DNA from: Linepithema humile
Taxonomy: Eukaryota; Arthropoda; Insecta; Hymenoptera; Formicidae
Assembly: GCF_040581485.1 (NCBI RefSeq)
Contig: NC_090129.1
Location: 1,660,501-1,724,500 of the forward strand
Length of the DNA stretch: 64,000 nucleotides
Direction: 5' to 3'
Below, one piece after another: positions 42,918 to 54,189 of this stretch; within the stretch, counting starts at the first letter, position 1, and every line of letters begins with the position of its first letter. The notes under the pieces are model-generated. The model saw only the letters and a list, made by a program, of their open reading frames with translations, had not been told where the DNA came from and made no database searches. A program made the position numbers and the translations under genes.

Positions 42918-45900
42918 TGCGTCGCAAGTTGCGTAGACGCGAGTCTGATGTCACACAAGAAAAGTTTTCGAGAAAAATTAAGAAGTTATGGAAAAGCGAT
43001 CCTTCGCGCAAGAGACAAGTAACGAAACATTTACATTATCATGACCGTCTGCGCTGTGACAGTGATGATAATAGATGTTGACGATACAACTTACACGAGT
43101 ATATTCTGTTTGAAAGGTATTTCGCCACGGTGACAAAGTGCCCCATCGAGAATTCCAAAACTACCCCAATGATCCGCATCTCGAACACTCTTACTACCCG
43201 ATGGGAAATGGCGACTTGACCAACGTGAGTATAAATTACAACAAATAAATTGTGAAATTAAACGCTGTTATCTTGACAATATTAGAAATTGTATGCGTTG
43301 ATCGTTCAATGGACATCGTGTATTATATGTGTGATGACACATCATCCATGTGTAATATTTTTTAATAGATGTTTAAAATCAGTGTAGACTGAATCATACT
43401 ATTGCTAAGTTTTTTATCATAAAGCTTCTATCAGTTTCACAATCTTTATTTTATGACTTATGCAACACGATATATTGGATGTTCGTCATCGTTTTCCAAA
43501 GTGCCAATAATTTCCGTCGAGGTAAAAATCTAAAATCAATTTTGCGATTTCGACAAATATTCATGTTGAATTAGAAAATAAGCTGACCTAAAAACGTTCG
43601 TAATTTTTCTATATCCGTCTCTCCGAGATTTGCCTAATTGTGATGTCTTTCGTGCAATTAGCAAGGCAAGATGCGGGAGTACAAAATCGGCACGATGCTG
43701 CGTGAGAGGTACGATCAATATTTCGGCCCGGATTATTGGCCGGACAAGATCTATGCCCGATCCACGGAAGTTCCACGGACTCAGCTGTCTCTCCAGTTAG
43801 TCCTAGCGGGATTATTCCCGCCCTCCGAGAGGCAAACCTGGAATCCACACTTGCCCTGGATTCCGGCGTACACGTTCTTCGTGCCATACAAGGTTGACAA
43901 CCTCTTGTTTCCGCATTACTGTCATCGGTAAGTAACTTTAGCGGAAATTGCTCGTAAGATGACAGAATTGAGAATTCTTAAATCTTTTTCCCTCTCCTCT
44001 CTTTTTCCTCTTTTTATGATTTTCTTTGATACGTTTAACAATTTTTATCTTTTTATTAAATCATTTTGCTTCTTCACTGATAGATAAAAAATTTCCGGAA
44101 TAAGGAGAATAAGAAAGCTTAACTATTTTATCCTTTTTTGTTTTGTTTTTCATGGAAATCTAATAATGTTCTTATTTATAAATGTTTCCATCTTTCATTG
44201 ATTGTTAGATACAAGGAAGAATATAGACGTTTCCTTCAGCTAGACAGTACAAAAGGGATGATCAGCAAATACAAGAACGTAATGGATTATTTGACAGATC
44301 ATTCTGGAAAATTGATCAACAATACGGAAGCGGTCGCTCACATGTATAATTTATTGAAAGAAGAAGTAAGCAATTATTTCGACAGTAAGAAATTGCCTAA
44401 AAATATATTTATCTGATTTTTTGTCATATGACCATTTCTAGGCTGCACAAAATTTAACGCTACCAAAATGGACTCAAAATGTTTTCCCAAATCCGATGGA
44501 AGAGATAATAGAGTTGGACTTCAAGTTACGATCATACACAAAAACCTTGAGGAGATTAAACGGAGGTCAGTACTCAGCTAAACAAAGCATCGCTAAAACT
44601 TTTGATAACAAATTCTGTCTTGAGAATGAAAAAAAGATTATATAAAAAGTAAAAGTTATATATACCTTTTACTTTTTATATAATAAAAGAACGTATACGT
44701 TCTTTTAGAGCCATAAACGTGTTTTATATGGTAAAGTTAAAAAGACAAAAATAATATTACTTTCTTTGTGTTAATAATAAATAACGATAACAGTATTTGT
44801 TAATTCAGTAAATCAGTTTGATGTAGTAATGAATCTGTATCGAAAAACGTATAAAAAAAATTCCGCTTATATTCGAGTTCATAAAACGACGATGTGAATC
44901 GCGCATTGCTGCAGGGAAAAGTCCATTCCAGCAATTCCTTTAAATTTAAAAGAAAAACAATATTTGTCTTAAGATTATCTGTAAAATACTCTGAAGTTTT
45001 GAAGCATTCTTGTAAAACTTTACCACAGATACATTTTCAGATTTTTATTCGTACGATTTTTTTTTATTTTCAAGATTCTTAGATCTCATACATAATCGAA
45101 ATTTAATGATCTGTTTCAAGGACATGTTGTACAATTCCTATTCTTTTTTATTTTGTTGCTTCAAAATAAAATCTCTAAACTTCTTATCGCGACAGGCATA
45201 CTGCTTCGCAAAATGGTAGAGGACATTGAAGAGCATCGAGCAGGAAAATCGCCACGCGACAGGAAAGCTTTTCTATTCGGCAGCCACGAAGCTAACGTGG
45301 GTGCTCTTGCCTACGCTTTAGGTATAAACGAACCGGCGATTCCTGCTTACGGTTCTACGATCATTCTAGAGACTCTTCGGGACAAAAAGGGAAGTTACTA
45401 TGTCCAGGTATGTTACATAATATACATTTTGCAGATCAATCCAATAAATCCAGAAATTAAATTCACCTATAATTGATCTATATAGATTTTTCACGTGAAA
45501 CAATCAATTGTATCTCTTTAAAAAATGTAGTTTAAAGAAGAATTAATTATTCTATTTTTACTATTTATCGCTGCTTACTATTTTTACACGTATTTTATAC
45601 GTACTATGCTTTGCTATTACTAACATTTTATGGAGTTTAACGCACTGAAGATTTATTTCTCACGCCGCGCGTCTTCGCAGGTTTTACTATGGACGGGCGT
45701 TACGGAGCAACTGATAGTACAGAAGATCCCCGGCTGCTTGGAGTTATGCCCCTTCGAAGAATTCCTCAACATCGTGAAGGACGTTCTACCGAACGACGAC
45801 GAGTACTACTGTCGGCGGAATAAAACGGAGGATCTTAAGCCGAACGCGCATTATCGATCGTCGGCGATGTGCGTCGCCGATGACAGAATCTGGCGATACA

Positions 45901-45950
45901 TCTTCCTCGCCGTTCTACTCGCTTTCACATCAAAATTCGTGCAAAAGTGA
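42549..45950 (+). CDS. Histidine acid phosphatase (insect Acph-1 / venom acid phosphatase type)
   Basis: Predicted to hydrolyse phosphomonoesters at acid pH in lysosomes or after secretion. Seven coding exons join in phase: 42549-42641, 43117-43224, 43662-43927, 44209-44365, 44442-44565, 45196-45407 and 45681-45950, giving 409 residues. The N-terminus is a signal peptide (LAILVVFLISFAASA). The branch-2 histidine phosphatase motif FRHGDKVP has the catalytic His35 and spans the exon 1/2 junction. The distal motif is GSHEANVGALAYALG with His280-Glu281, in place of the His-Asp seen in many vertebrate enzymes. Sequons (NNT, NLT, NKT) suggest glycosylation. The last ~20 residues (WRYIFLAVLLAF then FVQK) are hydrophobic and could anchor the protein. 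An in-frame but non-ATG frame extends upstream, and ATG 42,549 places the signal peptide correctly. I cannot distinguish a lysosomal from a venom paralog. Confidence 0.93.
42879..42909. repeat. (TA)n microsatellite in acid phosphatase intron 1
   Basis: About 15 TA dinucleotides followed by a poly-T run, inside the first intron. Confidence 0.9.
44637..44706. repeat. Two adjacent inverted repeats in acid phosphatase intron 5
   Basis: ATTATATAAAAAGTAAAA is followed after about 12 bases by its exact reverse complement. Directly after it comes a perfect 22-base palindrome, AAAAGAACGTA joined to its reverse complement (44,685-44,706). Both would form stable hairpins in the pre-mRNA. No mature miRNA is recognised. 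Confidence 0.75.
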
Positions 45951-46550
45951 ATTTTACCGACGCGAATATATTCTAGATATTTATTTATACATATACTTTT
46001 TCTCTTGGTTTCTCCTCTTCTCATCCATAAAAGATCGTAGCGGCTACGCGACCTTAACTAGGAAAATAGTTGCGAGAATAATCAACACGGCACGCGCTCT
46101 GACCGATATCCGTATCGGAAATACTTCATCGAACTATGAGAGCACTCGAAAAGCCCAGCGAGGTTGTGGCTATGCGTTTCGCTGCGCGTGTTGCGGTTGC
46201 CGAGTTGATGCATTTTACCGCACGCGTTGTTACACTGTCGTGTTACCACTGTACATATGTAAATAGCTGTCGGCATATTGATTTTATTATAGTCGATATT
46301 GCAATCGTTTCAAAACACACATCTCATTCACGGGCATGTATTATCAGAACGTGGGAGTTTCAAAGCCGACGTCGAACTTAATCAATCATTCACGGTTGTT
46401 TGCAATGTTCGAATTAAATGTTCGCCGATAAAAGTCATGTACGATATCCTATAACATTTTTCACTGCCACCCAAGCATCCAGAAATCTCATTATGCTAAT
46501 ATTAGCGCTCACTTTGAATAGCATTATATTTATGATTATGCGTAAAGATT

Positions 46551-46556
46551 AATAAA
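46551..46556 (+). terminator. Candidate polyadenylation signal of the acid phosphatase gene
   Basis: AATAAA occurs about 600 bases after the stop codon and is followed within 20 bases by an A-rich run. It is the clearest signal downstream; earlier cleavage sites cannot be excluded. Confidence 0.35.
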
Positions 46557-46619
46557 AGCCAAGCATTAAAAAAAAATAAAAAAAAAAAAAGGATTTTATA
46601 ACGTGTTCTCTACTCGCCC

Positions 46620-49600
46620 ACATTTTTCTACACAAAGGTGCACTTTGCAGTATTATAAAACAAATAAGAATGCAAGAATTAGATTGTGAATTAAACATTT
46701 AGATAAATATTTATAAAAATCCGATAATGGAATAGTACAGTGACCCGATGCAGTGAGAAGTAAAGCAAACGTCAGTTAGCGAGCCATTTTAATGTCACAG
46801 ATACTCAAATCAAATTAAGTTCTACGTTTGGCGAATGCAAAATCGGAGCAAATTCGATTCCGAAACGTACGAACTGACTCCCCTATTTTCGTCGAGGTGA
46901 AGAGTTCAAGAACCTGAACGCGATCGAACATTTAGTTTTCACATAGATTCGCGACGTGGAAATAGACACTGCGACATCGATCGATGTGCTCGCCGTACTT
47001 CGATTTAGAGCATCGTTAAAATCGTAAAGAGAGAGAAACGGTATAATTTATACCCTCGCGCGAAACGTATGACGTTTAATATTTATAGCGCGTCGAACAA
47101 AAATTTGCACTGTCGTGCAAAATGTTTGAGAAACACTGTCGGTCGCGATTCGCGCGCTATCCTTCCACGCCGTTTTCCGTTCCGCGCGGAATCAAACATC
47201 TCGGTGCGCAGATACGCGCACCGCAAGAGGGGTCTCTGCACTTTCGTTACGGTGATTCACCTTGCGTGGCGAAACTACGAATGCGTGTTCATCTGGGATG
47301 CACTCGTTAAAGAGCATGTTTCGTATCAAGCGCGTTATTTGCATAACGACGGTTCTTGACAGCGCGCTGCGCTGCGAGGTATCATTGAACAAATGATATG
47401 CTTGTTTCACACTTTTCTGTTATCAAGAAAATTAATGTGTCCAAAGGTCGCGGATTAAAACGGTATAAAGAAAAAGATTAATAGCGGCGATTCCTATGCA
47501 ATTTAAAGTAATGAAATTATAAATTAAAATTTAAGAGAATGGCTCTTTGAATTGATACGATTGGACGCCAAAAATGAATAAGCGAATTCGCGTTTGCGTT
47601 TAAAAATTTTTATAACACTTAACTTGTTTTTATTGCGTTTCATCGTGTACAGACTGAAGATGATCTAATCCTTGAGACCGAAACGTTAGTTTTCTTATGA
47701 ATTTGTAACGAAATAATAATACATAACGAATTTGAGCACCAAAACCTAGTTCTGGCTCTAAGTAAGCTTTATATTATATGTCTAATTAAAGTGATGAGTA
47801 TTATTCATATTAATGTAAATAAAGATGCTTGCGAATGCAAACTATATAAATTATCAGAATAAAATGTATTTGATTAACTTGTTTTTCACAATTGTGTGTT
47901 CTACATTTTTGCTCTTCGATACGGAACGTACATATTGGATGTCAATTTAAATCTCGGATGTACTGACTCATCTCCAACAAAGGATTGAGCGGCAAAGCGT
48001 TTTGAGTCAAAGGAAACTTTGGTATAATTGCGAACATAATTCGCTGCCTCTGGCATAATCCAATGTGCTCTGTGCTATTCGATCTGTGCCACAAGTAACG
48101 ATGGCGCTAATTTACACGAAGTTGTGTGTACACACAGTGTGTAAGTACGCGGCTCTCGATTTGAATAATTAACAGTGCTAAATTATTAAAGCTCAGGATC
48201 CGTGGACGGCCCGTTAACGCAATCGGTAACGTCGGTTTGCCGCTTGTATTTGCTCGTCGGTATGTTCGATATTCCAAAACCATAAAATCACATTTAAAAA
48301 AACAAATATTCTTTTTATAATAACTTTCCCTAAAAATGTATGTGTGCAAAAGATTAAACATTTTCAGACTAATCGATAAAATTAATCCAAAGCAAAGGTT
48401 ATAATACGCATTATTCTTTTTGAATCATTAATGAATGATATAAATAATTCAAGAACGCGCACGCCTCATCGCGAAAGATAGCGTATTACAAGCATATAAA
48501 GGTGAAGGTGTGGGAATGCATACCGCTGATGAGCGGCAGCTAATGTCCTCTCAAGGTAAGGGTTTCTCAATAAGCATGCGATTGTTAAGTGGTAGGCGCA
48601 GATACGCATCGGCTAAGGAGCATCGCGTGGAATTTCTGATTTGTATTATGCGAATTTCATCGTGGCATACTTGTTTGCCGTTTTAAATTTTTCATATTTT
48701 GATTATCGCGTAATTTTGCTGAAGATGCGATAGAAATATAAATTTAATCGCATGAATTAGATAGGTAAACAGAGAAATTAATATAATTAATAACAATTGT
48801 GTCACACGACAAACAATAGAAGTATAATAAATGTCATTAATATTCCAATTAATTTTATAATTATCTCAATTCATTTTCAACTGCAAATGTTAGTAACAAC
48901 TGTTATCAATTATTAATATGAACTTTTGCTATTAACACATTTTCTCGAACGAAATAATCTCGTTTTTAAGAAATATTAATTTGCTTTCTCTCCTCCCTTT
49001 TTTGTTTAAAAGCATTTTTCTCGCAGCACTTTTATGCAAAATGCATCGAGAAAGAACTCACCGTGAGTCAGCGATCCGTTACGTATTTCTCATAAGCGCT
49101 TCCCTTGCACTGTATTACGCGAATAAAAGATGCAGTGCATTCCTACTGCAAACATTCAAGTGGCTACTACATTCTTTGCCGTCGTTTCCGAAGGTCGAGG
49201 ACAAAGCGTGAAATTCGCGCGTGATCACACAAAATACATCTGTAGTCGTGCAGAAATTTCGCTCCGACATTTCGACCTACCTTCGCCCTTAACGCCCGCT
49301 ACAATGAGACAATAAACGAAACGGAAAGTGGCACGTGTGTGTATTCAGTAAAAGCATAAATACTGGAGTCGAGTAGCATCGGATTGTCTTGTAAAATCGG
49401 GCCAAGTGGGAGGAGAAAGGTGGTAATAGGCGCGATTGTTACAAAGAATGACGAAGGAGGAACATTGTTTGCATTTTACGTCGAGCTACACGGTTGCGAG
49501 CATAAAACCGCCGCAGCTTCCTTAGCCGTGTAATTTAAGCTGTGCGTAAGTATGCGTATCTTCTTATGCGCATAACCCACCTGCATGAAGATTACATCAC

Positions 49601-52290
49601 CTGAGTCTCGCGGAACGCCGTGGTTTTCCAACCGATATCTAAACTATTCTTCGACGCGAGCAAACACGATTGAATCCTTGCATAGAAAATGCGAATGTGT
49701 ATGGTTTATGATTTTCTCTCACGTTCCGAGACCTTTTAATCAACAACTCATCCTGCGCGTATTTTTATCGTATTCTAAAATAACATGCCGAAATTCCGAG
49801 GAAATATCTCGCGAAATACTAATGGTGAATTCGAGTCTGCGGTATGCGAACAAGTGCATTATCAACAGTTACCGCGTTAAACTGGCAAATGCATTTTGTG
49901 TGTTTCGGCAGGATTGTACTCCCGTGTCGCGTCGTGATTTTGCCGAATTCTTTGTGATAAAGTGCGAAAAACGTTCGAAAATGTCACAAATCGAAAAAAT
50001 CACGAAATCGTCGTCAGAACGAAATTGTGCAATCTGTGAATCAATGACGCCTCGATGAAATCATAATCTCGGGCGTCAGCTATATAATCGAAAAATAGTC
50101 GATGCATAACGGATCGCAATGTTACGGAAGAATAATTTTCAAATAGTATCAATGTCACGAATTTATTTCTACACAACTGGCTAATCGCGATCTATCAACA
50201 GATAGATCAGTTGTAAAGTGCATGATAAACTATAGGATTATACCTGCAGACATCGCGATAATTGCGCCACGCGAATTAGACCGTGTGACGACGGTGTCAG
50301 CGATTATCACGATAAATACGTGACGTATCGTAATTAATTCCCCAGAGTTGGGAGAGCCGATGGGAACCGCGCAGCGGCCGAATAGTTTTCGGAGTTACGA
50401 GACTAATTACTCTTACCTAAGACTAGATCGAACGATAAAGCGGATAACACGAGTATTCGTCTGTGTGCAGCGTATGTACAACTTGCTAATCACTGAATTT
50501 CGCTGAGAGAAAGGGTTTGCGGTATTGGCGAACAGTCGAATAAAACTTCTACTATTTTCACTTTAAATCGCAAATAAATATCATTTTTCAGTGTAATAAT
50601 AAACTCTCATCATTATTTTTATTTCATTAAAAATAATTATTTTTTCCGAAAAAAAAATGAATAAAATTGGTTTAATTAATTTCGAGATACCTCTCGATAT
50701 TTGGTATGTGAGATATGCGATTCTTGTTTACCGAATTGCCGGCGAGTTGCGCGTGCATTTGCTTAAATTTCGGCTGCATTGAAAAATCGCGAGACGTGAC
50801 TTCACGCCGGTAACGCGCGTCAGATTGCGCAAACGTGACTCACATTTAATCGCACGCGTTGTCGTTTTATGTAACATGCCCTCGAATGCATTAACTTATA
50901 AATAAATATCGGGAGGTTAGGTATTGAAATGAGCGTTTGATCGATGCGACATAGATAATGATTCGATAAAGACTTACCCGATGAATCCGAAAGCTGATTC
51001 CACTGCTTCTTGCCTGGAGTTCGAATCAGGGTTATCCTTGGTGCGCTGCACTTTGAAAATCCATTCCTCGGCTGCACGCGAGCGGCCACACCGGCATGCA
51101 CAGAAATCGGCACGATGAATTTGCGCCGGTGAATCGTATGCTGATCGACGTCACGCTTCCGAATTTCCGATCCGGTCCGATCACTTCCGTTTTCGTTCGT
51201 TTGGCGGCGGGTCCGTAGAAATATCGAAGCACCACGAAAGTAACTAGTGAATTTATGACAGCTAGCGAGTGGTCGCAAGCGCGCGCATGTTGCCAGGTTG
51301 ATTTCGCTGTCACGCCTCGGGCCTGCACGGCGATGCATCGTAGGCAGCAGGTGCCAGGTAAGGAACTAGGAATCCAGGTGCCCTTGCTGCCGGCGACGTC
51401 ATTACGCGGCCGCGACTCGCTTTCGCAATTTTCGCGGCGCGCTCAAGCAATGTGCGCAACCGCGCGCCGTCTACATGGTGTTGAACAAAAAGCGGCCAGA
51501 GATTTAACACCGCATATTCCTAGCAAAGAAAAATAAAAAACACTAAATTATGATCATGCGCTGACTAAGCATAGTTACACTGCAACAATAAAATGAGAAA
51601 ATTAAAAAAGAAAACATTTAATTACGCTACATTTACAAAAATTAATTCTGTCATAGTCAGAACATATTTTCCGTTTAGAACTGAAATTAACGTATGAAGC
51701 GCTTGTTTCCAACAAACTCAATATTGTGTGTAATAATTTTATTCAATGGGAGAGAAAGTCATTTCGACACATAGTTACGACGAATTAATTAGTCGATAAC
51801 GATACGCGTGGGCTTTCTTGGATAAGACTTTCTATTTCAATTATTTCGCTCAAAGTATAACGAGATTAAATAGAATAAATCGACTTAATCTTTCGCTTGC
51901 CCGCCGGGCGCCGATTAAAGCTTTTCTACCAGCTTTGAAGAAAGTATTATTTATATTTTTACCTTGAGTTTTTACCTTCCAATTCTGTTTCAACGTCTCG
52001 TAATTTTAGAATCTCGACGCCGCCGCTGTGGATTGCCGCCATGTTTCGCGCAACGATCTTAAATCATTGATGTAACAGCGTATAAAAGAACGGAAAATTA
52101 GCAGAATATAATTTTGTTTCCATTAAACAAATAGTATATGAAGATTACCATCTTTGCTAAGGGAATCCTGTAGAGGACGCTACCATCCACTCGCGCGTTT
52201 CTCGCGCATGACCGCGCATGACCATGAGCAACTTCGCGCGATGCAGTACGGTGGCAGACGTTCGCTAATTATCAATAGTGTGATGACGCG
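46620..52290. other. Gene-free interval between acid phosphatase and AMMECR1 genes
   Basis: No supported exon. A short CTGAAGA...GAAACGTT motif near 47.66 kb and a degenerate tRNA-like patch near 48.21 kb are discussed elsewhere. A GC-richer patch at about 50.7-51.5 kb gives a 172-codon minus-strand frame of low-complexity, Arg/Ser-rich composition that I do not accept as a gene. Confidence 0.5.
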
Positions 52291-52304
52291 ACGCCTTAGT
52301 ACAA

Positions 52305-52487
52305 ATGGCGGGTAATAAAACAGCTGTTCACGCCGCCGGATCGACATCTAGCGGAGCGCGGGCGCGATCCGGCGCGCGTCGGCGACGACGTCGACGTAGG
52401 ATACGTCGTGTCGAGGGACCTCGTAAACGGGGAGTGAGAAGACGAGCCGCAACAGCAGTGCTCGCCGGTGACCTTTTGAAGAGGAAC
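52305..52487 (+). CDS. Possible 61-residue N-terminal extension of AMMECR1 copy 1
   Basis: An upstream ATG (MAGNKTAV...) is in frame with the main AMMECR1 start with no stop between them. The predicted extension is Arg/Ala/Gly-rich, ending just before MAAGCCG. The beginning resembles the start of a separate upstream ORF in copy 2 (MAGDETAV, then GARAR). The ATG sits in an AAATGGCGG-type context, which also matches a YY1/Pho-like promoter element, so its conservation may be regulatory rather than coding. Animal AMMECR1 proteins normally begin at MAAGCCG, so I treat the extension as optional. Confidence 0.3.
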
Positions 52488-54158
52488 ATGGCCGCTGGTT
52501 GTTGTGGCGCGAAGAAGCAGAGGCTGGGCGGCGGTGGCGGCGGCGGCGGCGCGACGTCAAGCCTGTCGCCGTGCGATGGTACCGTCATACGACACGGTGT
52601 ATCGAGAAAGCCTATGACAATCGCCCAGCCGGAGATGGGATTCTTTTGCTTCGACGTGCTCTACTGCCAGTTGCATCAATTGGACCCACCAAAGACGCCT
52701 AATTTCAGCAACGAACCATTGTGAGTAACTTCGCGCGTCGTCTATTTTTCTATCTTTTCCTCCCTCTCTCACAGCATAGCTGCATGTCCATCCGTCTCGC
52801 TCGCGCGTCAGCTGTTATCTTCGTTCATCTCCGATGACGCGCCGTATGTCATCTCCCTCGTGCGCGCGCGCTTTATCCGCGTCCGAAAAATTTCTGCAAT
52901 TTTTTTACAATAAAAGTTCTTTAAGATATGAAAACATGTTTACGCCTACTGCCAGATTTTTATTTTGTTATGTTTATGTGTTATATATGTTGTCTGTATT
53001 AAATCATTCGTCTTTATATTGATTCTACGGATAAATCTATTTGCAAAATCGACTAAGATGTATTATTGGCGCATTGAAAGAATTCTTATGTGTGGATTAT
53101 CTATCGTGCGCGACACGCGTCGATTTCTCGTATTGTATAGCGCCAACGCTGTGTAGGCGGTCGAGGATGCATTTTTTATTACGGTATCTGCTGAAGCGTT
53201 GTTAGTCGCGACGCTTTTATCAGGTGTTTTTGTATTACACTGTTATTTATTTGTGAAAAAAAATTACGGCAAGAGATAAATCTAAAAGTTGCCGTTTTTG
53301 TTATATTTGTTTTAATTGTATTTTGTTAAATATTAAAAAATTTGTTTTTTTTTTAAATATATTGACTGTATCTTGATACAATCTGAAATTTCATATAGAA
53401 GAATTGCTATGAAAATAAAGAATATGCTGATGAAAATAAAGAGAAATGTTTCAACATGAAGTTTTTAATATAAATACATCTTTTCAGCCCTTTATTTGTG
53501 ACATGGACAATAGGAAAAGATATGAGATTACGAGGTTGTATTGGTACTTTTAACGCGATGCATTTACATGCTGGGCTACGCGAATATGCTACAACTAGGT
53601 GAGATGATTTCTCACATTAAACGATATGCGTTTGAATAAACATAATAGTTAACATAGTAAAATAATAGCCATTATTTAATATGCGTTTATGTATATTTTA
53701 AAGCGCATTCAAAGACTCTCGATTTAATCCCATAACTCGAGACGAGTTTCCGCGCCTGCATGTAAGCGTGTCGATTTTACGACATTTCGAAGATGGAGTT
53801 GACTATTTAGATTGGGAAGTAGGTGTACACGGAATTCGCATAGAATTCTACAATGAGAAAGGTAATAAACGGACGGCTACGTACTTGCCCAGCGTGGCTA
53901 TGGAGCAAGGTGCGTATTTTTTTATAGCGTAGAGTAGGAGAAGTAGCCCTCGAGGTTTCGTCTGTACGTTGAAGGATAATCTTTGATCCAGGATGGGACC
54001 AGATACAAACGATAGATTCTCTGCTGCATAAGGGCGGCTTCAAAGGCCTAGTCACACCCGATATCCGTCGTAGCCTGAAACTGACTCGCTATCAAAGCGA
54101 GGAAGTCACCGTGAGTTATCAAGATTACATGACGCATTGCCACAATCGAAGATGCTAG
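52488..54158 (+). CDS. AMMECR1: AMMECR1-family protein, copy 1 (upstream tandem copy)
   Basis: Member of the ancient AMMECR1 family found from archaea to human. Its biochemical role is unresolved; the human gene is linked to a syndrome with midface hypoplasia and elliptocytosis. Four exons join in phase: 52488-52720, 53488-53598, 53704-53909 and 53992-54158, giving 238 residues to the TAG. The start MAAGCCGAKKQ matches the family N-terminus, followed by a run of eight glycines. The AMMECR1 domain begins near GFFCFDVLYC, carries the invariant LRGCIG motif at residues 92-97 and continues through LDWEVGVHGIRIEF and KLTRYQSEEVTVSY. Exons 2-4 match copy 2 exactly in length and phase. The frame stays open after the TAG (separate entry). 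Confidence 0.93.
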
Positions 54159-54189
54159 CAGATCGCCTGGGGCCCTCATCAAGGGTCCC
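54156..54189 (+). promoter_or_regulatory. Stop-codon context and downstream stem-loop, copy 1
   Basis: The stop is TGC TAG CAG. Ten bases after TAG, GGGGCCCT (54,169-54,176) can pair with AGGGTCCC (54,182-54,189). This gives an 8-bp stem with one G-U wobble and a five-base loop. A stem beginning 8-10 nt after a leaky UAG-C stop is a known arrangement of readthrough elements in animals and viruses. The same position in copy 2 also forms a GC-rich stem. Confidence 0.5.

Noticed and set aside
48208..48275. tRNA-like patch (A-box-like CGCAATCGG and B-box-like GTTCGATATTCC)
   Set aside because: Acceptor arms do not pair and the anticodon stem cannot be built; at most a degraded tRNA-derived SINE remnant.
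49585..50058. 157-codon plus-strand open frame
   Set aside because: No motif or family resemblance; composition looks like random translation.
50820..51338. 172-codon minus-strand open frame in a GC-richer patch
   Set aside because: Arg/Ser-rich low-complexity protein without domains; overlapping open frames on both strands suggest a base-composition effect.
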